This document shows positions 7,334 through 14,894 of a stretch of DNA of 15,054 nucleotides, piece after piece. The notes under the pieces are model-generated. The model had not been told where the DNA came from. It saw only the letters and a list, made by a program, of their open reading frames with translations, and did no database searches. Each line of letters starts with the position of its first letter. Position 1 is the first letter of the stretch. The position numbers and the translations under genes were made by a program. This DNA comes from JBDTCS01 sp039923455 (GTDB taxonomy: Bacteria > Bacteroidota > Ignavibacteria > Palsa-1295), in NCBI GenBank assembly GCA_039923455.1, contig JBDTCS010000276.1:1-15054 (forward strand). Direction: 5' to 3'.

Positions 7334-8050
7334 TTACCCTTTCGGATTGGTCGGACGAATGTCGAGTTCGCTGATGGTCGCGTTCTGGGGGAGCTGAGTG
7401 ACCATAAAAGCGGCGTCAGCAACATCAGCGGCTTCGAGTGCATGCTTCGAGCGGATATGCTCGGTATCTGCCGTAAAGAAATCAGTGTCTACCGAACCCG
7501 GGCAGATTGTCACGACACGAATATTATCTTCTCTGACCTCCAGAAAGAGTGATTGCATCAAACCACGTACTCCAAACTTTGCTGCACAATAGGCGCTTGC
7601 AGTTGCGAATCCATTTTTCCCGGCGAGGGAGCTAATTGTTATGATCGTCCCAGCCTTTTTTGAACGCATGGCTGGAAGCACAGCTTGCGTGATAAGAAAA
7701 ACGCCGCGCAAATTCGTCGCGATAACATCGTCAAATTCTTTTGCCGTTAGCTCGCTGACTGTTTTGAATATTCCGAAGCCTGCGTTATTCACAAGCACAT
7801 CGATCGCACCGAACTCGTTCTGAACCCGACCGATAAATTGCTTCACCGACGTTTCATCGGCAACATCGCAGACACCCGCGAGTATCAAGGCCTTAGAATT
7901 CAACTTCGCGAGTGTTGATTTCGCTTGCTCGATCTCGGCAGCATTCCTTGCGCAGATTGCGAGCTGTATCTCGCCCGTACACGCTGTTAGAAATTTTGCT
8001 GCGATGGCATAACCAATTCCCTTCGATGCACCCGTAATAAAGATCGTCAT
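7334..8050 (-). CDS. SDR-family NAD(P)-dependent oxidoreductase
   Basis: A 238-residue classical short-chain dehydrogenase/reductase, cytoplasmic. TGASKGIG (6-13) is the cofactor loop, D62-V63 contacts the adenine ring, and NNAG (88-91) and N113 are structural or catalytic. S141, Y154 and K158 (YCAAK) complete the active site, and PG (184-185) follows. The end, IRPTNPKG, is typical of SDRs annotated as 3-oxoacyl-ACP reductase-like or sepiapterin reductase-like, but the substrate is not determined by sequence. The ATG at 8048-8050 places the cofactor strand at the N-terminus. A TTG at 8080 is in frame but would overlap the upstream gene and add ten unlikely residues. The start lies 13 bases after the patatin stop, so the two are very probably co-transcribed. 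Confidence 0.9.
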   Translation of the reverse strand: MTIFITGASKGIGYAIAAKFLTACTGEIQLAICARNAAEIEQAKSTLAKLNSKALILAGVCDVADETSVKQFIGRVQNEFGAIDVLVNNAGFGIFKTVSELTAKEFDDVIATNLRGVFLITQAVLPAMRSKKAGTIITISSLAGKNGFATASAYCAAKFGVRGLMQSLFLEVREDNIRVVTICPGSVDTDFFTADTEHIRSKHALEAADVADAAFMVTQLPQNATISELDIRPTNPKG

Positions 8051-8063
8051 AAGAATAAATGTG

Positions 8064-10646
8064 CTATAAGTTTGCGCCAATCGAAAAATAAAATAACGGC
8101 TTGTTGAGATCTACTGGCTTTGCTTGGTTCTTGCTGAATCGAAAATTCTCTCCGATGCCAAAACGGGCTAACCCGAATGGCGTCTTCAGTCCCACCTGTG
8201 CGCCGAGACCATGGACGAGGGCTTCGAACTTGATCGCTTCCGGTGCGAGCCAGGTTTGTCCGACATCATACCGCAAGCTGAAGTACGTCGGAAAAAAGAG
8301 TGCACGCGGAATGCCTATTTGATATGTCAAACTTCCGACGAGCATTTGTCTGCCTCGTGATTCATCTTCATGCAATCCGTAAAACGATTCGATCCCTCCG
8401 ACCGAGAATTGCTCCATACGAGGCAACGTCAGGTCACCAAAGCCCAAGCTTAACCTTGGAATTAGTGTGTGTACACTCGATAACGCAATCGCATCCTCCA
8501 TTCGAAGAAATATCTTCGTATAGCCGACTTCTCCGCCGAGCAACTTGCTACCAACTTCATAAAAGCCCTGCACGTAAAATCCTTGTTGCGGGAAAGCGCG
8601 ATCATTGCGGGTATCGATTGTGATCTCGCCTTTGATTGCAGTAAGTCGTTGCCGACTGACTGGTGCGTTTATAGAATCGAGGGAAACATAGCGTTGCTGC
8701 TCCAAACGCAATTCGCCGATGAGCGCTCCATACGTCCCTGCTTGGCCACCCACTCGTAGTCGTGCACCGAGATCCCTCGATTCACGAGCAATATCGGTTA
8801 TCGAACTTGTAATCTTCCCGTCATCGTTCGGGAGCGTTGAGTAGGCAGAAATATCCTTACTGCTTGAGTAACCTTGTAATGAGAATGTCGCAATAGAGCG
8901 GAACAGCCGAGGTGCATCAAAAGTAATCGCAGCATATCTCGATAGTGGCCCTATGCCACCTTTGATACCGGCTCGAGTACCCGAGCCAAAAAGATTTTCG
9001 TTGGCAAGTTCGGTGGAAAATTGAGCACCGTACTCATTATCGGCGAGCACTCCAAGCCGAATCACGCTCGCAGCGCGTACCTGGACAGTCAACTTGACCA
9101 TCGGCCCATATTGCAAAGTATCTATTCTGTTCTGTAGATAACTCGGTACCGTGTCGCTCACAATGATATATCGCATGCCCGGCCAATTGGGATCGGGTAA
9201 TACTTCCAGGCTCGCAAAATCAAAATAGCCTGTGCTCGTAAGATTTCGCAACCCACGATCGGCATCGCGCGATTGAAAAATTTCTTGTCGAGAGAGCGGA
9301 AACTCTCGGAGTACCACATCAGGATGCACGCTACCTGAACCGACGATCGAGAGATCGCCGATGCGTCCCTCATCGAGGTAAATATCCATTCGACCAAGCC
9401 TGCGAACAATCCGAACGCTATCGATTCGGGCTAGTGTGAAGCCCTCGGCACGCATGGCTTCGAGCAGTGGTTGTTCGACAACCCGATCCGCGTTACTCTT
9501 CGCAACACTTCGGTAGAGCAATCGAGAGCCAAGCGATGCCAGCGTATCGAGAGGAAGCCGACCGTAAAAATGATACTGGACGGACCGAAGCACTGTCGAT
9601 GTCGAATCATAGACCGGAATTGCGGCCGCTTCCTCCGTGGCTTGAAGCTGTTTCAATCGAATGAGCAAACTCGGCAGCACACGTCGTGCAGCTACTCTTC
9701 CGGCTTCGATGATTGCAGGCACATCTTGGAAATCACTTACACCTAATTGTGCTAATCCCGGTGTCACAACAAAATCTGCATTCTTAAGCCCCTCGGCGCT
9801 CAGATGTTGCATCATAAGTGTGATTACCTGGTCTGCGACGTCCCACGGCGTGTTTAACTCGCCACGAGGGCGAAGACCTGCGGTTGTGTTCGATGCGATT
9901 GTAATGAGTGCGCCGGCTGAGTCCTTTGCGATATCAACCGGCACATTGGAGAGCAAGCCGCCATCAACGAGTATCGCAGAATCTTGAGAGAGTGGAATAA
10001 ATCTCAGAGGGAGCGTGATACTCGCGCGAAGCGCAGACGTAAGGTCTCCGTGTGAAATCAATCTTCGTGTGCCGGTGACAATATCGGTTGCGACCGCGAC
10101 AAACGGAACGCGTAAGTCCTTCAAGAAATCTTGCACAACACCACCCGGTGCGTTGATGACCATCGAGTTGAGGAGCATCGTCAATCGCTCACCACTGGAG
10201 AGAGCTGTGGGTAGCACCGGCTTAAAAAATCCGGTGAAGCGAAGCGAGAGCAATGCGTTATCCTGATCCTTACGGTCGATCAAGCGCTCTGTGCGATGTG
10301 AATCATCATCAAGATCGAGCACATCTTGCCAATTGGTCGTGAGTGCGAAGCGCTCGAGCTCTCGTGGGGAATAACCTGCTGCGTAAAGTCCACCAATCGC
10401 TGCACCCATACTTGTGCCAACGATCAGTTCGATTGGAATGTGGGCGCTGTCAAAGATATCGAGGACACCAATGTGCGCCAGTCCTTTTGCTCCACCCCCC
10501 GACAACACAAGTGCAACCTTGGGCTTCTTGCTGCGAAGTTGCGAAAGCGGTTTACCGACACTCGAGAGAGTTTGCCCGTGCACATCCAGCGACGAGATCG
10601 CCAAAATCCACAGGAGAACCACGAGCACCCCACCTTTGCGCTTCAT
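8064..10646 (-). CDS. Patatin-like phospholipase fused to Omp85-type outer-membrane barrel
   Basis: An 860-residue protein with a signal peptide (MKRKGG, hydrophobic 7-19, probable cut near HGQ at 23-25). The patatin domain (about 43-330) has the oxyanion loop GGGAKG (50-55), the nucleophile S79 in GTSMG and the catalytic D228 in DGG, so the Ser-Asp lipase dyad is intact. POTRA-like segments follow (about 353-497). An outer-membrane beta-barrel (about 525-860) carries the Omp85-type marks DTRNDRAFPQQGFY (678-691) and GGIESFYGLHEDESRG (750-765). The order matches the type Vd (PlpD-like) and RssA-Omp85 group, common in Bacteroidota and relatives, which place a phospholipase A at the outer membrane; whether the lipase is exposed or periplasmic here cannot be seen. 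It is first in a two-gene unit with the SDR gene and divergent from the PfkB gene. Confidence 0.93.
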   Translation of the reverse strand: MKRKGGVLVVLLWILAISSLDVHGQTLSSVGKPLSQLRSKKPKVALVLSGGGAKGLAHIGVLDIFDSAHIPIELIVGTSMGAAIGGLYAAGYSPRELERFALTTNWQDVLDLDDDSHRTERLIDRKDQDNALLSLRFTGFFKPVLPTALSSGERLTMLLNSMVINAPGGVVQDFLKDLRVPFVAVATDIVTGTRRLISHGDLTSALRASITLPLRFIPLSQDSAILVDGGLLSNVPVDIAKDSAGALITIASNTTAGLRPRGELNTPWDVADQVITLMMQHLSAEGLKNADFVVTPGLAQLGVSDFQDVPAIIEAGRVAARRVLPSLLIRLKQLQATEEAAAIPVYDSTSTVLRSVQYHFYGRLPLDTLASLGSRLLYRSVAKSNADRVVEQPLLEAMRAEGFTLARIDSVRIVRRLGRMDIYLDEGRIGDLSIVGSGSVHPDVVLREFPLSRQEIFQSRDADRGLRNLTSTGYFDFASLEVLPDPNWPGMRYIIVSDTVPSYLQNRIDTLQYGPMVKLTVQVRAASVIRLGVLADNEYGAQFSTELANENLFGSGTRAGIKGGIGPLSRYAAITFDAPRLFRSIATFSLQGYSSSKDISAYSTLPNDDGKITSSITDIARESRDLGARLRVGGQAGTYGALIGELRLEQQRYVSLDSINAPVSRQRLTAIKGEITIDTRNDRAFPQQGFYVQGFYEVGSKLLGGEVGYTKIFLRMEDAIALSSVHTLIPRLSLGFGDLTLPRMEQFSVGGIESFYGLHEDESRGRQMLVGSLTYQIGIPRALFFPTYFSLRYDVGQTWLAPEAIKFEALVHGLGAQVGLKTPFGLARFGIGENFRFSKNQAKPVDLNKPLFYFSIGANL

Positions 10647-10675
10647 CGTAGAGCTATGAGCCTAAAACCGTTGGT

Positions 10676-10705
10676 AATATATCGACTATCTGGCCTGTGT
10701 ATCAA
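10676..10705 (-). promoter_or_regulatory. Sigma70-like promoter for the patatin-SDR unit
   Basis: On the minus strand, TTGATA (10705-10700) and TATATT (10681-10676) are 18 bases apart, each matching 5 of 6 consensus positions. Transcription would begin near 10669, about 23 bases before the ATG at 10646. This is the best-placed promoter in the window. Confidence 0.5.
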
Positions 10706-10767
10706 GCAGCCTTGGCAGAACAACCGATTGGGAAAAGCAATTCGGACGGGTGCATTCAGGCTATCCG

Positions 10768-10783
10768 GAGCTTCTCGAAGCTC
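10768..10783. repeat. Inverted repeat in the divergent patatin/PfkB intergenic region
   Basis: GAGCTTC (10768-10774) and GAAGCTC (10777-10783) are perfect inverted copies with two bases between. The site lies roughly midway between the divergent start codons (10646 and 10863), a place suited to an operator. No regulator can be assigned, and short repeats of this size can arise by chance. Confidence 0.3.
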
Positions 10784-10862
10784 GTTCTTCAGTGCCCGAT
10801 GGCTTTCATGGGCTATTTTTGCACCGGATACACGCAAACATTTATCACTTAACGCATCATTC

Positions 10863-11807
10863 ATGTCCTTACTAATTGTAGGCTCGCTGGCTGTTGACAC
10901 GATCGAAACACCATTCGACAAACGCGAGCGTGCGCTCGGGGGAAGCGCGACATATATCTCGCTGGCTTCGAGTTATTTTGTCGGCTCAGATATCGCTCTC
11001 ACCGGTGTCGTCGGCGAAGATTTTCCGCAGCATGCGTGGAATTTGTTTCGCGAGCGAGGTTTCGATACTTCGGGTATAGAAATCGTCGAAGGCGGAAAAA
11101 CTTTCAGTTGGCATGGCCGATATCACTACGACATGAACACACGCGATTCGATCTCGACAGATCTGAATGTGTTCGCAGATTTTAGTCCAAAAATTCCACC
11201 GGCAAATCGTAAACCTGATTTCCTTGTGCTCGGAAATATCGATCCACGATTGCAGAGCGATGTGATCGACCAGCTCGAAGCTCAACCGAAATTGATCTTG
11301 TGTGATACGATGGATTTTTGGATTAAAGGTGCTATGCCTGCTCTTAAGGAGACCCTATCCAAAGTGAATGCACTTGTGGTCAATGATAGTGAGGCGAGAC
11401 TTTTAGTTGAGCATCCGAGCCTGATCGTTTGCGGAAGGAAGTTGCAAGAAATGCTCTCGCCGATCGGCCCGCGTATTGCGGTTATTAAAAAAGGTGAGCA
11501 TGGTGCTTTGCTCTTTTATAATGATCATATTTTTTCTGCGCCGGCCTATCCGCTTGAAGAAATATTCGACCCCACAGGCGCAGGCGATACATTCATGGGC
11601 GGCTTCATCGGCTATCTCGCTAAGCGCGACTCTATTGACTATGAAGATGCAAAGCGCGCCGTGATCTATGGAACAGTACTCGCAAGCTATTGCTGCGGAA
11701 AATTCTCGACCGAGGGAATCGAGACACTTACGATGGACGCGATCTTTGCCCGCTTTCACGAGCTTCGATCCCTTGCGGAATTTGAAGAGGAGCCCGTTGC
11801 GGCGTAA
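10863..11807 (+). CDS. PfkB/ribokinase-family carbohydrate kinase
   Basis: A 314-residue cytoplasmic kinase that should phosphorylate a sugar or nucleoside using ATP. MSLLIVGSLAVDTIETP starts the fold, and GGSATYISLA (26-35) is the substrate-side glycine motif. VLGNIDP and LILCDTMDFWI (145-154) are typical of an uncharacterised bacterial PfkB subgroup. KKGEHGALLF (209-218) and the signature DPTGAGDTFMGGF (236-248) follow, with the catalytic base D242 and the anion-hole glycines intact. The substrate is not clear. The frame is open far upstream to 10326, but that part overlaps the patatin gene in antisense and has no family resemblance. The ATG at 10863 begins exactly at the first strand of the fold. 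The leader of 216 bases from the divergent gene contains no strong promoter match, and a terminator follows the stop. Confidence 0.9.
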   Translation: MSLLIVGSLAVDTIETPFDKRERALGGSATYISLASSYFVGSDIALTGVVGEDFPQHAWNLFRERGFDTSGIEIVEGGKTFSWHGRYHYDMNTRDSISTDLNVFADFSPKIPPANRKPDFLVLGNIDPRLQSDVIDQLEAQPKLILCDTMDFWIKGAMPALKETLSKVNALVVNDSEARLLVEHPSLIVCGRKLQEMLSPIGPRIAVIKKGEHGALLFYNDHIFSAPAYPLEEIFDPTGAGDTFMGGFIGYLAKRDSIDYEDAKRAVIYGTVLASYCCGKFSTEGIETLTMDAIFARFHELRSLAEFEEEPVAA

Positions 11808-11833
11808 GAATCTGACTGCTCGTACGCATTTCG

Positions 11834-11868
11834 AAAAAGGGGACCACTGTTTTGTGGCCCTTTTTTTT
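11834..11868 (+). terminator. Intrinsic terminator after the PfkB gene
   Basis: AAAAAGGG and CCAC (11834-11847, with a two-base bulge) pair with GTGG and CCCTTTTT around the loop TGTTTT. The T-run extends through 11868. It lies 27 bases after the kinase stop and separates it from the DUF3078 gene. Confidence 0.85.
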
Positions 11869-11920
11869 GGTTCACCAGCCCATCTGCACCGCAATCTGAA
11901 CATTTCTCGAACGCAGTATC

Positions 11921-11928
11921 TATCTTTG
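11921..11928 (+). promoter_or_regulatory. Possible Bacteroidota-type -7 box
   Basis: TATCTTTG fits the TAnnTTTG box used by the main sigma factor of Bacteroidota, about 60 bases before the DUF3078 start and just after the PfkB terminator. No clear TTTG -33 element lies 19-21 bases upstream, so this is weak. Confidence 0.25.
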
Positions 11929-11989
11929 CACTGATTTGATCCCCGCTTTTTAGCGATTGAAATTCACTCACACAACTCATTCAACTCCT

Positions 11990-12916
11990 ATGAAAAGTCT
12001 GACTCTTTTCGTCATCATAGTATCGTTGTTCGTTTTACATCAGCCTGCCGTCGCTATCTCGAGTGCGGACACAATTCGCCTCACAACACCCATGATACCT
12101 GCCGCAGCAGCCAAAGCCGACAGCGCACGAACGGATACCATACCCAAAGTATGGAAAGCTGCTTCTGCTATTTCCGTTGACCTTTCGGAAGTATCCTACA
12201 ATAGCAGTTGGACACTTGGTGGCGAAAACGCACTTAGTTATCGGGCAACGTTCGGCGGAACATTCACACGTGATGTGCCTGCGAGCAATTTTCAAACAAC
12301 CTATAAATTTGTCTTCGGTCAATCGCGGTTGCAAGAGAGCGGCTTGCGGAAGACGGACGATGTGATCGATATCGGTTCAGTCTATTTATTAAAGTTGGGC
12401 GGTGACGTGAGCCCATACGCCTCGGAGTCGTTCAAGACGCAATTTACTACGAGCTATAATTATGATGCAGTTGGGCTCGCGACTGCGACATCAACCTTCC
12501 TCGACCCGGGATATCTGACACTCGCACTTGGAGCTTCGTGGCAAGCACTCCCACAACTCAAGACACGGCTTGGCGCCGGTGTGCGTGCAGTCTTCACTAC
12601 AAATTATAATTCATTCTCAGACGATCCCTCGACACCTGAAGTGGAAAAGACGAAAGTCGATGAAGGCCTTGAGTGGGTCACCGAGATTAACTGGGCAATC
12701 GTGGATAATCTGATCTTCACTTCCAAGACATCTGTATTTGCGCCAATCCGAAATTTTGGAAGAATGGTGGTCGATAGCGACAACTCACTTGGAATGATCG
12801 CTTCCAAATATATCAAGTTCAGCCTCACCGGACGGCTGATTAGTGATCCGGATGTAAACGTGCATGTACAGATCAAGCAAGGTATCGCAATCGGATTTAC
12901 GTACGTGCTGCTCTGA
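11990..12916 (+). CDS. DUF3078 domain-containing protein, probable outer-membrane barrel
   Basis: A 308-residue exported protein. Residues 1-22 form a signal peptide (MKSLTLFVIIVSLFVLHQPAVA). After a short Ala/Asp-rich linker, the region from about 55 follows the DUF3078 pattern: SYNSSWTLGGENALSY (69-84), TTYKFVFGQSR (103-113), LRKTDDVIDIGSVY (119-132), FKTQFTTSYNYD (148-159), STFLDPGYLTLALG (168-181), and alternating-residue strands to the C-terminus. The family is found mainly in Bacteroidota and relatives. Its function is unknown, but the strand pattern and ending suggest a small outer-membrane beta-barrel. The ATG at 11990 starts the signal peptide; a TTG at 11957 in the same frame would add 11 polar residues and is unlikely. 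It stands alone and converges on the protease gene. Confidence 0.82.
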   Translation: MKSLTLFVIIVSLFVLHQPAVAISSADTIRLTTPMIPAAAAKADSARTDTIPKVWKAASAISVDLSEVSYNSSWTLGGENALSYRATFGGTFTRDVPASNFQTTYKFVFGQSRLQESGLRKTDDVIDIGSVYLLKLGGDVSPYASESFKTQFTTSYNYDAVGLATATSTFLDPGYLTLALGASWQALPQLKTRLGAGVRAVFTTNYNSFSDDPSTPEVEKTKVDEGLEWVTEINWAIVDNLIFTSKTSVFAPIRNFGRMVVDSDNSLGMIASKYIKFSLTGRLISDPDVNVHVQIKQGIAIGFTYVLL

Positions 12917-12931
12917 TCTCGCGAAAGGAAA

Positions 12932-12965
12932 CAGCAAGGGCTCCGATTTCTCGGAGCCCAAGCTG
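12932..12965. terminator. Hairpin between convergent genes
   Basis: GGGCTCCGA (12938-12946) and TCGGAGCCC (12951-12959) form a perfect 9-bp stem with loop TTTC, extended by CAGC/GCTG (12932-12935 with 12962-12965) across a 2x2 internal loop. It begins 16 bases after the DUF3078 stop. There is no long T-run next to the stem; the minus-strand side is moderately T-rich (TTGCTGTTTCCTTT). It probably serves as a bidirectional terminator for the two convergent genes. Confidence 0.55.
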
Positions 12966-13000
12966 ATACTAGAGTCGCGGGGAAAAGATCTGTTTTTGTG

Positions 13001-13045
13001 GACTCATCTATTTTTTAGACTCGTCCCTTTTTAGATTCGTTTAAT
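13001..13045. repeat. Imperfect short direct repeats before the protease stop
   Basis: GACTCATCTATTTTTTA (13001-13017), GACTCGTCCCTTTTTA (13018-13033) and GATTCGTTTAAT (13034-13045) are related units in tandem, the last overlapping the stop codon of the protease gene (13041-13043). The repeats may be a by-product of T-rich sequence. Confidence 0.35.
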
Positions 13046-14642
13046 CCGGAATCTTGATCGCAACGAAATGCGAGTCGCCCTTTTCGTCATAGACTGTTAA
13101 CCCAACAGCCTTACCATGATTGGCATTGATCAACCGTTCGAAATCACCGGCGTTCTTCACAGGCTGCCTCGCAACCGTTGTGACGACTTTGTACTGTCCA
13201 CCAAGTCCGCGATCGTATGCTTCGGAGAGCGGCTCGACCTTCGTAATGATAATACCGGAGGTAACACCGTACTTCTCGCGCTCTTCGGTAGACATGTTGC
13301 GAACACTCACGCCGATATTATCAAGCTTGGCAGTCTCCTTCTTAGCTGACTCTCTCGTATTGCCCTCGCCCGAAACACTCTCGTCCGTCGCCTCACTCAG
13401 ATCTTTTTGATCTGTACGAGGACGCAGCTTCACCACTTTCTCCGATTCCTTACCATCGCGCCAGAGCTTCAGACTGACCTGATCACCGGCGTGATGCATG
13501 CCAATTAAACCTTGCAACTGGTTTGATTCGTTCGTCTCATGTCCATCAACGGACAAGATAATATCATCCTTCTTGATACCCGCTTCTTCACCGGCACCGC
13601 CTTTGACGACGTTATCCACGCGCACTCCACGCGGGCGATCAAGTCCAAGTGCTTCCGCTTCTGTTTGGTCGACCGAACGGATCTCGACGCCAATGTATCC
13701 ACGGTTGACCTTGCCGTTCTTGATCAGATCCATCGTGACCGTCTTGGCCAGATTGATTGGAATTGCAAAGCCGTATCCGGAAAAGCCTCCGCTCTGTGAT
13801 GCGATCGCGGCATTGATACCGATTACAGCGCCGCGCATATTGAACAATCCACCACCCGAATTACCTGGATTGATCGCCGCATCTGTTTGAATGAAATTCG
13901 AGATACCATAATTCTGCGTTTTCTTTCGATCAAAAATATTGATCGAACGTCCGAGCGATGAAATGATACCATTCGTTACCGTCGATTCCAGGCCGAGCGG
14001 ATTTCCAACAGCCATCACGATCTCGCCGACTTTGAGATCGTCTGAATTTCCGAGTGCCGCAACTGGCAGATTCGAAGCATCGATCTTAATTACCGCGAGA
14101 TCCGTCGTTGGGTCTGTGCCGATAACCTTCGCTTCGAATTGGCGCTTGTCGGTAAGCTTCACCATTACTCCGCCCTTCTTTGCGGCATTCTCTACGACGT
14201 GGTTATTCGTAAGAATATATCCATCGGCGGTAATAATCACACCAGAACCAAGTCCCTCTTCGGGTCCCGGATTTCCAAAACCGAAGGGGCTGTCGCCGCC
14301 GCCACTTCCATCTCCATCACCGCCGTCCGGCATTTGAAAGAAGTGTCGGAAAGGATTGTTGTCGTTATTCTTTGCGGTGGGTTTTGGAGCCTCGGTCTTC
14401 ACGGTGATCGAGACGACTGTTGGTTGCGCTGCCTTCGCGACAGCCATGTAGGAATTATTGAGTGCGGTGATCGTCGCATCGTTCGGCAAACTCGGAAGTG
14501 GTCCACCGAGTTGTGGGTCACTTGCACCGAACGCGAGATTTATTCCGTGCCAGTTTCCAAATCCTGAAACCATTGTAGCGCCAAATGCAAGTCCGAAGAC
14601 GAGCAAAAGAACGGTTGCTAAGTATGGACGTTTCGCTAACAT
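13041..14642 (-). CDS. DegP/DegQ (HtrA) family periplasmic serine protease
   Basis: This 533-residue Do-type endopeptidase and chaperone degrades or refolds damaged envelope proteins. Residues 8-27 are a hydrophobic segment after MLAKRP (a signal peptide or membrane anchor). The trypsin-like domain (about 60-312) has the full triad: H148 in TNNHVV, D181 in TTDLAVIK and S262 in NPGNSGGG. A Gly/Asp/Pro-rich loop (about 86-131) sits where the regulatory LA loop is found. PDZ1 (about 314-408) begins with GYIGVEI and has KKDDIILSVDG. PDZ2 (about 440-530) lacks the usual GDxI block, reading GLGGQYKVVTTV instead, so peptide binding there may be altered. The ATG at 14640-14642 is preceded by AAGGA 11 bases upstream; an in-frame TTG at 14735 would put 31 basic residues before the hydrophobic segment and is less likely. 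The gene converges on the DUF3078 gene. Confidence 0.93.
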   Translation of the reverse strand: MLAKRPYLATVLLLVFGLAFGATMVSGFGNWHGINLAFGASDPQLGGPLPSLPNDATITALNNSYMAVAKAAQPTVVSITVKTEAPKPTAKNNDNNPFRHFFQMPDGGDGDGSGGGDSPFGFGNPGPEEGLGSGVIITADGYILTNNHVVENAAKKGGVMVKLTDKRQFEAKVIGTDPTTDLAVIKIDASNLPVAALGNSDDLKVGEIVMAVGNPLGLESTVTNGIISSLGRSINIFDRKKTQNYGISNFIQTDAAINPGNSGGGLFNMRGAVIGINAAIASQSGGFSGYGFAIPINLAKTVTMDLIKNGKVNRGYIGVEIRSVDQTEAEALGLDRPRGVRVDNVVKGGAGEEAGIKKDDIILSVDGHETNESNQLQGLIGMHHAGDQVSLKLWRDGKESEKVVKLRPRTDQKDLSEATDESVSGEGNTRESAKKETAKLDNIGVSVRNMSTEEREKYGVTSGIIITKVEPLSEAYDRGLGGQYKVVTTVARQPVKNAGDFERLINANHGKAVGLTVYDEKGDSHFVAIKIPD

Positions 14643-14674
14643 AGTTGTATTCTTCCTTCTGCTGTAGAGTAAAC

Positions 14675-14697
14675 TTTCAAAGTGAAAATCTTTGAAA
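14675..14697. promoter_or_regulatory. Inverted repeat upstream of the protease gene
   Basis: TTTCAAAG (14675-14682) and CTTTGAAA (14690-14697) are perfect inverted copies around seven bases, 33-55 bases before the protease start codon. The position suits an operator or a hairpin in the leader. It is not the CIRCE sequence. No regulator can be named. Confidence 0.4.
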
Positions 14698-14753
14698 AAA
14701 CGTGCGTTGAAAAATCGTGCTTTGCGAGTACTCAAATTCTAAGGCGCTGAACG

Positions 14754-14777
14754 TTCGCCCCCATTTTCGCCCCCATT
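14754..14777. repeat. Perfect 12-bp tandem duplication upstream of the protease gene
   Basis: TTCGCCCCCATT occurs twice with no gap (14754-14765 and 14766-14777), 112-135 bases before the protease start; on the minus strand each copy reads AATGGGGGCGAA. The spacing of one helical turn plus about 1.5 bp would suit two protein-binding sites, or it may be a recent slippage event. Confidence 0.6.
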
Positions 14778-14848
14778 AATGACAAGCGCCGGTTTTGTGA
14801 TTATCGGAGTCCGCAAAATTCCCCGAACTTACCACTGGAAGTTAACGT

Positions 14849-14876
14849 AAAAACTGGGGCCGATGTTTCAGGCCCA
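14849..14876 (-). terminator. Intrinsic terminator on the minus strand
   Basis: On the minus strand TGGGCC (14876-14871) pairs with GGCCCCA (14861-14855, one bulged base) around a 9-base loop, followed after two bases by TTTTT (14853-14849). It lies about 20 bases past the end of the remnant gene at the right edge and before the protease upstream region, so it would separate two minus-strand transcripts. Confidence 0.5.
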
Positions 14877-14894
14877 AACTTAGAAATTTCTCAT

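Noticed and set aside
10816..10825. TATTTTTG as a Bacteroidota-type -7 box for the PfkB gene
   Set aside because: No -33 element at the right distance, and the A/T-rich octamer is easily found by chance.
10326..10862. Open extension of the PfkB reading frame (179 codons) antisense to the patatin gene
   Set aside because: It has no family resemblance and overlaps a clear signal peptide and patatin motifs on the other strand. The kinase fold begins at the ATG at 10863.
13498..13890. Plus-strand open frames antisense to the protease gene
   Set aside because: They are Pro/Ser-rich shadows of a gene whose catalytic triad and PDZ domains are certain.
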